A DNA stretch of 40,130 bases, taken from an uncultured bacterium (GTDB lineage Bacteria > Cyanobacteriota > Vampirovibrionia > Gastranaerophilales > Gastranaerophilaceae). The notes beneath the pieces are model-generated. The model worked only from the letters and a program-made list of their open reading frames with translations, made no database searches and was not told the origin of the DNA. The position numbers and the translations under genes were made by a program. How positions within the stretch are numbered: position 1 is the first letter of the stretch; each line of letters starts with the position of its first letter. This document shows, in pieces, positions 7,140 through 14,418 of this stretch. The DNA is taken from positions 1 to 40,130 of the forward strand of contig CAROLD010000019.1 of NCBI GenBank assembly GCA_949035555.1, in the 5' to 3' direction.

Positions 7140-8000
7140 ATGACTGATTTTAACTTGGTTAGGAATATTGCATACCTGGAACCGCAAAACTCGTTTTCTG
7201 AAATGGCTAAAGATGAATTTTGCAGAATTCACAAACTACAATGTTTTTCAACACCGCTTACAACAATAAAACAAATTGTAGATTATGTTGCTCAAAACGC
7301 TGACACTTTAGGAATTTTGCCGGTTGAAAACACTTTAGACGGGACTATAAGAGAATCATTAGACTGTTTGATGACAAGCCGAAACCCAAATCTCAGAATT
7401 ATCGGAGAGATAATTATGCCTGTGGAATACTGCTTATTATCTAAAACAACGGAATTCTACAGCATAACAGGTCTTATCGCGACACCTCGACTCATTGGAA
7501 AATGTCACGAATTTATTCAGAACGAACTCCCAAGGAATTTAAACCTAATAGAAGCTCCTACTATGTTTGAATCTGCAAGAGATTTGAATAATCACAATCT
7601 CACTTACGCATCAATAGGTAACAGAAAAATTGCAGAAACTTGCATGCTAAATATCTTAAAAGAAAATATTCACGATGACAAAAACAATAAAACACGATAT
7701 GTTCTAATCGGTGACATCGAAACACGACAAACAGGAAAAGATAAAACAACTGTTGCCTTCAGAACCAATAATTCACCGGGGGCGTTATTGGAAATTTTGA
7801 AAATATTCTTAGAGCACGGAATAAATCTATCTTACATTTCGTCGCGCCCGTCTAAAATTGAACCTAATGAATATATCTTCATCCTGAATATTGACGGTCA
7901 TATTCACAATACCGATTTGCTGAGTGCAATTAATGAAATCAAACCAAAAACATCTTTCTTCAGATATCTCGGTTCTTACAAAAACGGTAATATTCTTTGA
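7140..8000 (+). CDS. pheA: Prephenate dehydratase
   Basis: Converts prephenate to phenylpyruvate, the committed step to phenylalanine; monofunctional, with no chorismate mutase domain. The 286-residue product has the catalytic domain (about 8-190) with LPVENTLDGTIRESLDCL and the catalytic Thr in TRYVLIG (TRF in most homologues). It is followed by an ACT domain (about 200-280) with PGALLEILKIFLEHGINLSYISSRPSK, matching the phenylalanine-binding GALV and ESRP regions. Feedback inhibition by phenylalanine is expected from the family. Deviations include EPQNSFSEMA for the usual GPxGTFSE and ATPR for SHPQ, so the enzyme is a divergent member. It is transcribed alone and ends at a 21-base-pair terminator. 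Confidence 0.93.
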   Translation: MTDFNLVRNIAYLEPQNSFSEMAKDEFCRIHKLQCFSTPLTTIKQIVDYVAQNADTLGILPVENTLDGTIRESLDCLMTSRNPNLRIIGEIIMPVEYCLLSKTTEFYSITGLIATPRLIGKCHEFIQNELPRNLNLIEAPTMFESARDLNNHNLTYASIGNRKIAETCMLNILKENIHDDKNNKTRYVLIGDIETRQTGKDKTTVAFRTNNSPGALLEILKIFLEHGINLSYISSRPSKIEPNEYIFILNIDGHIHNTDLLSAINEIKPKTSFFRYLGSYKNGNIL

Positions 8001-8001
8001 T

Positions 8002-8047
8002 TATAATAAAAAGCGCACGATTTAACAATCGTGCGCTTTTTATTATA
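8002..8047. terminator. Bidirectional terminator between pheA and the gene at 8059
   Basis: A perfect 21-base inverted repeat with a TAAC loop and a GC-rich core (AAGCGCACGATT and its complement), flanked by A-runs and T-runs on both sides. It can end both convergent transcripts. Confidence 0.92.
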
Positions 8048-8058
8048 TATGAAATCTC

Positions 8059-8445
8059 TTAGCTTAATGCCATTAGAGCTTTTACTGAACGTGCATTTTC
8101 TTTAACTTCTTCATCAAACCCTTCTGAAGAAATTGTATTTTCTAACACTCTCATAGCTTCCTCTTTATCTTCAAGAGAAAGAAGTTCGTTAATTGTACTC
8201 ATCGCAACAATTGTTGACATATCGTTAATGCCTTTTCCTCGATTTGCAATAACTACGTTTAGAGATTCGTGTTCATTTCTTTTAACTAATGCGCGTGAAG
8301 TTAATTCTCTCACATCATCAATAGAAGAATTTGTTCCGATTTCTTCCAATACTGCTACTGAATCAGGGCTAGGGTTAATTGTTAGTGATTCAATAATATT
8401 GCTTACTTTTGTAAAGTTTTTATTATTTTTCATATTATTTTCCAT
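8059..8445 (-). CDS. Small hypothetical protein, HEAT/ARM-like helices
   Basis: 128 residues, acidic and predicted all-helical. No family was recognised with certainty. The pattern SVAVLEEIGTNSSIDDVRELTSRALVKR followed by MSTINELLSLEDKEEAMRVLENTI resembles paired helices of HEAT or armadillo repeats. No signal peptide. A GGGAGG Shine-Dalgarno lies ten bases before the ATG at 8445; a second Met four residues in is an alternative start. The upstream gene (8461-8994) ends 15 bases away on the same strand, so the two form an operon ending at the 8002-8047 terminator. Confidence 0.8.
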   Translation of the reverse strand: MENNMKNNKNFTKVSNIIESLTINPSPDSVAVLEEIGTNSSIDDVRELTSRALVKRNEHESLNVVIANRGKGINDMSTIVAMSTINELLSLEDKEEAMRVLENTISSEGFDEEVKENARSVKALMALS

Positions 8446-8460
8446 TTTCTAAATTCCTCC

Positions 8461-8994
8461 CTACGCAGCCTGTACCATGTCAGCTTCTAAAGCAGATAAA
8501 GCTTCTCTGAACATTGGTTTAACTTCCATATGAGGATCCATTTTTGACATCTTTGAAATTTCTCTTTCGCGTCCGTTTACAAAGAATGATGTAAAGTCTC
8601 TTGAAAGAATTTCTTTTGCTTTTTCTGTATCTACGATGTGAATTTCAGTGTTGCCGATTTCTTGAATTTTGTTCCAAGTTGAAACAATACCTTCCTTCAT
8701 TTTACCGCATAAAGCTTTGATAGATTCTATGCCTTCATAGAATTTGCTTCCGAAGTCATTGATTGAACCTACAAAGGTTGAGTAAATTCTTTTTGAGCTG
8801 GCAGTTAAATTACCTGTAAAGCTTACTTTATCATTTTGTTTTGTTTTGCTTGAAACAAAAACATCTTCAGTTAAAATATTTTTTTGAAAATTAGAAGCCG
8901 CAAACGGATTGCTGGTTCTAGAAGTATTTTGTTCATTTTTGCTCGTATTAAAAATACGATGGCTTAATTGATTGATTTTTTCAATTGCTGTCAT
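8461..8994 (-). CDS. Hypothetical protein with SFTGN motif
   Basis: 177 residues of unknown function. The first 60 residues are polar and disordered in appearance, rich in Asn, Ser and Thr, and end in DKVSFTGNLTASSKR (about 55-69). The SFTG motif recurs in other proteins of the window. The rest is helical, with FYEGIESIKALCGKMKEGIVSTWNKIQ. No signal peptide or membrane span. A GAGAGG Shine-Dalgarno precedes the ATG; an extended -10 candidate (TGC-TAGACT at 9037-9029) lies upstream. It is the first gene of a two-gene operon with the 128-residue protein. Confidence 0.83.
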   Translation of the reverse strand: MTAIEKINQLSHRIFNTSKNEQNTSRTSNPFAASNFQKNILTEDVFVSSKTKQNDKVSFTGNLTASSKRIYSTFVGSINDFGSKFYEGIESIKALCGKMKEGIVSTWNKIQEIGNTEIHIVDTEKAKEILSRDFTSFFVNGREREISKMSKMDPHMEVKPMFREALSALEADMVQAA

Positions 8995-9075
8995 TATATT
9001 AAACCTCTCTATAACTATCCACGTATCTAGTCTAGCATAGTCTCCTATTTTGAAATCAACCTTTTGTAGGATTTG

Positions 9076-9090
9076 TGTTAGAATAGGAAT
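9076..9090 (+). promoter_or_regulatory. Extended -10 promoter abutting the mazG ATG
   Basis: TGT-TAGAAT (TAGAAT at 9079-9084) stands six bases before the ATG at 9091. The start point would fall on or next to the A of the ATG, leaving no room for a normal ribosome site, so the mRNA is predicted to be leaderless. AGGAAT between the two is too close to the ATG to serve as a Shine-Dalgarno. Confidence 0.5.
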
Positions 9091-9855
9091 ATGAAATATA
9101 AAAATTTAGAAGAATTAATAGCTGTTATAGCAAAACTCCGAGCACCGGACGGATGCCCTTGGGACAGAGCGCAGACACACACTTCGCTCAGACCGAATAT
9201 GATTGAAGAAGCTTACGAAGCTGTTGACGCAATTGATGATAATGACATGAAACATTTACGTGAGGAACTCGGAGATGTTTTATTGCAGGTGCTTTTACAT
9301 TCACAAATTGCAAAAGAAGCAGGTGAATTTACACTTGAAGATGTCGCGCAGGAACTCAAGGAAAAACTTATCCACCGCCATCCTCATGTCTTCGGAAATG
9401 CTGAAATCGGAACTGCTGATGAAGTAAAAGATGTGTGGGATAAATTAAAAGCAGAAGAAAAAACTCACAGAAAATCTGCTATGGACGGAATATCAAGAAG
9501 TCAGGCGGCATTGATTTCAGCACAAAAAATTTCAAAAAAAGCAGTAAAAACAGGATTTGAATGGCCAAATATTGACTCTTTATATGAATGTATCAATTCT
9601 GAATTTGAAGAATTTAAAGATGCAGTAAAAGAAGGCCACAAACCGCACATGGAAGATGAATTCGGAGACATACTTTTTGCGACGGTTAATCTGGCTCGCT
9701 GGTACAAAATTGATGCGGAGCAGGCACTTTTGAAAGCCAACAAAAAATTTGAAAAAAGATTTAGAAAAATGGAAGAACTTGCCATCAAACCGTTAAACGA
9801 TTATTCATTTGAAGAATTTGATGCACTTTGGAAACAGGCTAAAAAGGAAGTTTAA
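9091..9855 (+). CDS. mazG: Nucleoside triphosphate pyrophosphohydrolase MazG
   Basis: Hydrolyses (d)NTPs to NMP and pyrophosphate, an all-alpha NTP pyrophosphatase of the cytoplasm. The 254-residue product has the tandem MazG arrangement. The N-terminal domain has CPWDRAQTHTSLRPNMIEEAYEAVDAI and the metal-binding EE..E...E..D residues (E39, E40, E43, E59, D62). The C-terminal copy contains EFEEFKDAVKEG and EDEFGDILFATVNLARW. The length matches E. coli-type MazG. Its ATG lies six bases after an extended -10, so translation may be leaderless. folE2 follows after a six-base gap, so they are co-transcribed. Confidence 0.95.
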   Translation: MKYKNLEELIAVIAKLRAPDGCPWDRAQTHTSLRPNMIEEAYEAVDAIDDNDMKHLREELGDVLLQVLLHSQIAKEAGEFTLEDVAQELKEKLIHRHPHVFGNAEIGTADEVKDVWDKLKAEEKTHRKSAMDGISRSQAALISAQKISKKAVKTGFEWPNIDSLYECINSEFEEFKDAVKEGHKPHMEDEFGDILFATVNLARWYKIDAEQALLKANKKFEKRFRKMEELAIKPLNDYSFEEFDALWKQAKKEV

Positions 9856-9861
9856 ATATAA

Positions 9862-10641
9862 ATGAAAGATGTACAAAACACTCAAGACACAAGAAATGTT
9901 GATATCCAAAAAGTCGGGATTAAAAATATTGAACTCCCGTTAACAATTCAGCGTAAAAACAAATCAGATAAAGTAGTTTATGCGCAAGCACGTGTTTGTG
10001 TAGCACTTCCAAGAGATTATAAAGGCACACACATGAGCCGTTTTGTGGAAGTACTAAACGAATGGCGCACAAATAAACTTCTCGGTGTAGATATTAAAGG
10101 CTGTCTTGAAAAAATAATTAAAAAACTCCATGCGCAAAGCGGTGAACTTGAATTTAATTTTAAATATTTTATTGATAAAGAAGCACCTGTTTCAAAATTA
10201 TCGGCACCAATGTGTTATGACTGTTCTTTTGAAGGGAAAATGGACGTAGAAGATTATAAATTTATACTGGGAGTGAAAGTTCCTGTAACCACATTATGCC
10301 CTTGTTCAAAAGAAATATCACAATACGGTGCACACAACCAGCGTGCAATGATTTCTGTCAAAGTTTCATACAACGAAAACGAACACATCTGGCTTGAAGA
10401 TTTAATCGAACTTATTGAAAGCTGTGCATCTTGCCCGCTTCACCCGCTTTTAAAACGTCAGGATGAAAAATTTGTAACCGAAAAAGCCTATGAAAATCCG
10501 AGATTTGTAGAAGATGTTTTGAGAGAAGTTGTTGTAAAACTTCGCAACCACGCTTCTATAAAAGAATTTGAAGTTGATTGTGAAGCCTTTGAAAGTATCC
10601 ACAATCATTCTGCCTGGGCTTATCAAAAAGAAGTTAAATAA
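9862..10641 (+). CDS. folE2: GTP cyclohydrolase FolE2 (type IB)
   Basis: Catalyses GTP to 7,8-dihydroneopterin triphosphate, the first step toward folate and, in some bacteria, queuosine. The 259-residue product shows FolE2 hallmarks: DTRNVDIQKVGIKNIELPL at the N-terminus, VALPRDYKGTHMSRFVEVL, and the metal/active-site segment TTLCPCSKEISQYGAHNQR (Cys146, Cys148 and His158). FolE2 enzymes are known to work with metals other than zinc in several bacteria. The Shine-Dalgarno (AAGGAAG) lies at the end of mazG. The 3' end overlaps the convergent subtilase gene by eight bases with no terminator between. Confidence 0.95.
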   Translation: MKDVQNTQDTRNVDIQKVGIKNIELPLTIQRKNKSDKVVYAQARVCVALPRDYKGTHMSRFVEVLNEWRTNKLLGVDIKGCLEKIIKKLHAQSGELEFNFKYFIDKEAPVSKLSAPMCYDCSFEGKMDVEDYKFILGVKVPVTTLCPCSKEISQYGAHNQRAMISVKVSYNENEHIWLEDLIELIESCASCPLHPLLKRQDEKFVTEKAYENPRFVEDVLREVVVKLRNHASIKEFEVDCEAFESIHNHSAWAYQKEVK

Positions 10642-11980
10642 CACCTTCCATCATATCATTCAATGCAAGCTTTGCGGTTCTAACAGGTGTTGCAAAAGAA
10701 GTTCCCGTAATTTTCTCAAACGGAACCTGATATACCCCGTTTACGTTCTGCAAACCGTTTATATAATTTAAAAGTTTTATTCTGCGCTGAGTATAAATGT
10801 GTTCTTTTGACTCAATCTTTGCTTTTTCCTGCACTACTTCCGACAACGGTTTACCATTGGAAAACAACTTAAATTTTTCTTTTTGAAGTTCTTTCAATCT
10901 TAAATTTATCTGGGTCATAAGATGATTAACTTTTTCAACAGGTTTACCGATTAAAGGATTATGGGAAAGATTTTCCAGATACTTTGTTGGTAACCCTATA
11001 TCAGTTCCGGTTGTACCTGTAATATTTAAACCGTGCTTAGTCATTCGCGGAGTAAATTCCCCGACTTCATAATGCTGGGTTAACTGTGAATTTCTGGACA
11101 GAGAAAAATCAGAAATCCGTCCTGTATTATCAGATAAAGAGCCGACACCTTCGGCTTTTAGATTTGTTACCAAAATATTATTCGAAAGTTCTCTAACCTG
11201 AGATAGCTGACTACCAGACGCATTATGTCCGCCACACAGAACTCTTATACCTCGATCTGCAAGCCGGTCATACTGATAATTTTGTTCCATAAGTTTCATC
11301 ATTCTCGGGGGCATTTTCAATTTGTTAACAGCATTAACCGGGGTTCCATACGAACACGAAATATAATCAACTGTTCCGCCTTTATTCAGATAGTCAAAAA
11401 CCCCATCCAATTCTTTCTTTAAATAAATAGTATCCCTGTCAATTGATATCGGAACATATTTTGCAAAAGGATTGTGACGCTTAGCAAAAAGAGTTACTAG
11501 TTCTCCGTGGGACAAGCCGAAAACGCGAGTTGTTTCAGTATAATCATCAGGGATTACAATTGTTTTAGGAGTTAGGGCTGCTTCTTTTACAAAAGCGCCT
11601 TCATTATCCAAAATTCTTACCAGCACTTTACCATCTTCGGTTTGTCCTTGACTTAAAATATTATAAAGCTTGCCGTCTTTTGGATTTGTCCACTCAACAC
11701 GAGAAAAACTGTCTTCAATTCTATCTGAAGTTAGTCTCTTTAAATCTTCGGTTGATGCTTTTGAATAAGTCCTTGCAACATTTCCGGCTTTTGCTTGTCT
11801 TAAAGCAATTTTGTTCATTTGCCGAGCTTGCAGCATTTCAACAGAACAAAATCTGGGAAGTTCAAATGATACTCCGCTTGGCTCATATGTTAATTTTGGA
11901 TTTATACCGTGTAGCCTTGGAGGTTTCCTGACAAACCGTCCGATTATATTATTTGCTCCTGTTATATGTTTAATAATCAT
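10634..11980 (-). CDS. Divergent subtilisin-like (S8 family) protease
   Basis: 448 residues. The serine motif ITGTSFATPVRTAKLAL lies near the C-terminus (Ser428 in GTSFATP). Working backwards, the other subtilase elements appear in the right order: an Asp motif VLVRILDNEG (Asp125), a His motif GLSHGELVTLF (His158), a core strand VDYISCSYGTP (about 204-213) and the oxyanion Asn in VLCGGHNASG (Asn253). About 170 residues lie between Asn253 and Ser428, more than in plain subtilases. No signal peptide is seen, and the N-terminus contains PSGVSFELPRF. It is translationally linked to the beta-rich gene upstream (its AAGGA ribosome site overlaps that gene's end). Cytoplasmic or non-classically exported; substrate unknown. 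The S8 assignment rests on motifs only. Confidence 0.75.
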   Translation of the reverse strand: MIIKHITGANNIIGRFVRKPPRLHGINPKLTYEPSGVSFELPRFCSVEMLQARQMNKIALRQAKAGNVARTYSKASTEDLKRLTSDRIEDSFSRVEWTNPKDGKLYNILSQGQTEDGKVLVRILDNEGAFVKEAALTPKTIVIPDDYTETTRVFGLSHGELVTLFAKRHNPFAKYVPISIDRDTIYLKKELDGVFDYLNKGGTVDYISCSYGTPVNAVNKLKMPPRMMKLMEQNYQYDRLADRGIRVLCGGHNASGSQLSQVRELSNNILVTNLKAEGVGSLSDNTGRISDFSLSRNSQLTQHYEVGEFTPRMTKHGLNITGTTGTDIGLPTKYLENLSHNPLIGKPVEKVNHLMTQINLRLKELQKEKFKLFSNGKPLSEVVQEKAKIESKEHIYTQRRIKLLNYINGLQNVNGVYQVPFEKITGTSFATPVRTAKLALNDMMEGVI

Positions 11981-11989
11981 TATCCATCC

Positions 11990-12499
11990 TTACAGTGGGA
12001 TTGAAACTCCAACATTAACACTGGTTGTTCCGTTATTGACTTTGGTAACATCATAAAGCTGACCTTCAACAAATACGCTTGCTTTGCCGATTTTCTGTGA
12101 AACACCGCCGAATATTCCGCCTGTTGTATTAACATCTCCGGTTTTATAATTTAATTTTGTTGCAACATACGGTGTTGCATAAATATTGGTATTTTGTCCG
12201 ACAGGAACAGTAACAGTTGCAGGCTGAACTCTGAATTGAACAGACTGAGAATTTTCACCAAGATTATTTCTCACTCGAACCCCGCCAGAAATCGGACTGT
12301 CTCCATAAGGTACAGAACCTTTCAAATCTACAATTGCACTTGCGGGTTTGCCGTCAAATGTCAGTCCGACACCTGTATAAGCTCCAATATTTCCATTACC
12401 GACTTTGTAGCTGTTATCAATTCCCGCAGTTGTAAAATTTGTACCGTCACATTGCTGAAAGCTTGATACAGAAACTTTTGTTGTCGGATTTATCGGCAT
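11990..12499 (-). CDS. Hypothetical beta-strand-rich protein
   Basis: 169 residues, Gly-, Thr-, Val- and Asn-rich. Alternating polar and hydrophobic residues suggest many beta strands, for example GAYTGVGLTF, VQFRVQPATVTV, ASVFVEGQLYDV and the terminal TTSVNVGVSIPL. It looks like a small beta-barrel or sandwich but has no signal peptide, so an outer-membrane location is not supported. Only one Cys. A GGGGAAA-type Shine-Dalgarno precedes the ATG. The subtilase starts nine bases downstream, so this protein may be its substrate, inhibitor or partner. No family recognised. Confidence 0.8.
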   Translation of the reverse strand: MPINPTTKVSVSSFQQCDGTNFTTAGIDNSYKVGNGNIGAYTGVGLTFDGKPASAIVDLKGSVPYGDSPISGGVRVRNNLGENSQSVQFRVQPATVTVPVGQNTNIYATPYVATKLNYKTGDVNTTGGIFGGVSQKIGKASVFVEGQLYDVTKVNNGTTSVNVGVSIPL

Positions 12500-12569
12500 A
12501 GTTTTCCCCTTTTTATTATCCCCTGTATATCTATTAAGTGTTTTTCGCTAAAAATATTGCATGAAAAAA

Positions 12570-12600
12570 GGCGGGAAGTTACAAATTGTAACTTCCCGCC
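12570..12600 (-). terminator. Terminator of the M49 peptidase gene
   Basis: A perfect 13-base stem (GGCGGGAAGTTAC and its complement) with a five-base loop. On the minus strand it is followed by TTTTTT, 13 bases after the stop of the gene at 12613. Confidence 0.92.
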
Positions 12601-12612
12601 TAACTATATTTT

Positions 12613-14340
12613 CTATTCTGCCAATAATTTATCAGCTAATTCTGTTTCAAGAGTTCCGTTGAGGGATTTTGAAACTTTTTGGAGTTTACCTGCTATAAGT
12701 TCCATATTTTCTGTCCATATAAAATTATCAAGAACATATTTTTCAGCTTTATTAAAGTCACCATCAATCTGAATTCTGATGATTTCTGCAAGCATTTCAC
12801 GTGCAATAGGCACAACTTTGTCAATATTAACCTTGATTTTACCATCTTTAGTAATCTCATATCCGCCTCGATCAGCAAAATATTTATTCTGCATAACTGT
12901 ACGAACTCTGTGAGCTTGAGAAAGTGTCGGTTTTGATTTTAAGAAATTATCAGCCATAGTGGTTACGATAATTTGAAGTCTCTGTTCTGGAGTGTACATT
13001 CCAAGAGTTGTAAGCAAATCAACAAATGCTAAAGCTCCCATATCAGCTTTGTTTTCCTCAATAATGTTTCTGTATTTTCCTAAACTTTCACTGCTTTCTT
13101 TAGGTCCTAAAGAGTGAGCATTTTCATGCCCGATAGTGAACCAGTGGTCTGCTTCATCAAGGTAATATTTGTGTTGCTCTTTATCTAAAATCGCATCAAG
13201 TCTTTCCTGTAATTTCTTTTTATCGCTGATAAATCTTATCTGCCTGTGGTAAACATTACGGCGTCCTCCACCAATAGTTAAAGACAATTTGTCGGAATTC
13301 GGAAGATTTTCGGCTAAGGTAATTCCGCCTCTGTATTGTCCGACATCGCCTGATGCCATAACCATATCAACATCAACCATTGTCTGATCTGTATCTGAAT
13401 CCAGTGAAATTGTCTGTGTATATTCTGTGCGGAAAGGCATATTATCAGCCAGAGTAGGCAAGTATTTTTTTATTGCCATCAAATCTTCTGTGCCTTTTTT
13501 ATTAACAATGCCGACTCTTCCGCCTAAGAAATCTTTTGGAATTGGCGCAATACCGTACTGTTTCAAAAGTTCAGACAGTTCTTCGTTTTCAACAATTGTA
13601 CCTGTCATTTCATCTTCATAGTTTTCACGGGTAATAGTAAATTCCAGCGGAGTATCCTGCAAAGTTGCCCATTTTTTGTCTGCATAAGCATCCAGCATAG
13701 GATCTGCGGTTCTTAAAGCTCTTGCCTGCAATTTTAAGTACTCATTGAAATCAGCATTTGTAGAAACTTCTGATGCCAGTTCAAGTTCATCAGCCATTTT
13801 TGCAAAATCTTCGGCAAAATAATCAACATAATCAATACCTGCAAGGTCTTCTGCCGCGCGCACAACCATTGAACGCTGTGTCAAAATTCCTTTTACATCA
13901 TCAATTTTGCCTTCTTTAAGCATTCTTATAAGCACATTGTGAAACTCTTCTTTTGACAAATCCTCAGGATAAACACCTTTGCCTAATTTTTCATCAATAC
14001 CTTTGATAAGTCTTATAGGATTAGACATTGTGTCAATCGCATTTACTCCTTTTTGTGCATCAAAAAGAACTTTTGTTAATGCCGCCTGCTTGTTTCCTTT
14101 TTTGGCTTGAACATCCAAAAATTCCTTAACAGCAAGATTGTGTTTGCAATCTATTTGCATATTGATTTTTTCTAAAATTTGAGCGGCACGGCATAAATGT
14201 TTAAGTGCTTTTTTGTCGCCTTCAGCGAGCGCAAGATATTCAGGCGCATCAGCTTTTAAAAATTTTTTAGTAATTAAATAATCTTTATGGGTTCTTTTTT
14301 CAAGTTCTTTCATTGACAGGTTAAGTTCAAAAGTTTCCAT
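12613..14340 (-). CDS. M49-type (dipeptidyl-peptidase III-like) zinc peptidase
   Basis: 575 residues, cytoplasmic by lack of a signal. The zinc motif is HENAH (His405, Glu406, His409) in WFTIGHENAHSLGP. It is followed about 20 residues later by NIIEENKADMGAL, matching the second M49 motif (EExxA[ED]) that supplies the glutamate ligand (E428 or E429). Classical DPP III has a hexapeptide HExxxH, but some bacterial members have the pentapeptide HExxH, as here. It would release dipeptides from peptide N-termini. A promoter with TTGTAT, a 16-base spacer and TGA-TATAAT (TATAAT at 14380-14375) and an AGGAGAG ribosome site precede it; a strong terminator follows. It is a stand-alone gene. Confidence 0.8.
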   Translation of the reverse strand: METFELNLSMKELEKRTHKDYLITKKFLKADAPEYLALAEGDKKALKHLCRAAQILEKINMQIDCKHNLAVKEFLDVQAKKGNKQAALTKVLFDAQKGVNAIDTMSNPIRLIKGIDEKLGKGVYPEDLSKEEFHNVLIRMLKEGKIDDVKGILTQRSMVVRAAEDLAGIDYVDYFAEDFAKMADELELASEVSTNADFNEYLKLQARALRTADPMLDAYADKKWATLQDTPLEFTITRENYEDEMTGTIVENEELSELLKQYGIAPIPKDFLGGRVGIVNKKGTEDLMAIKKYLPTLADNMPFRTEYTQTISLDSDTDQTMVDVDMVMASGDVGQYRGGITLAENLPNSDKLSLTIGGGRRNVYHRQIRFISDKKKLQERLDAILDKEQHKYYLDEADHWFTIGHENAHSLGPKESSESLGKYRNIIEENKADMGALAFVDLLTTLGMYTPEQRLQIIVTTMADNFLKSKPTLSQAHRVRTVMQNKYFADRGGYEITKDGKIKVNIDKVVPIAREMLAEIIRIQIDGDFNKAEKYVLDNFIWTENMELIAGKLQKVSKSLNGTLETELADKLLAE

Positions 14341-14374
14341 TACAAAGCTCTCCTATATAAATATTTATATAAGA

Positions 14375-14383
14375 ATTATATCA
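14375..14383 (-). promoter_or_regulatory. Extended -10 promoter of the M49 peptidase gene
   Basis: On the minus strand TGA-TATAAT is preceded, 16 bases upstream, by TTGTAT. The start point would be near 14368. The leader of about 28 bases contains an AT-rich palindrome and the AGGAGAG ribosome site. Confidence 0.65.
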
Positions 14384-14418
14384 CGTTAGGAGAAATATAC
14401 AAGAGTAACAAATAGCCC

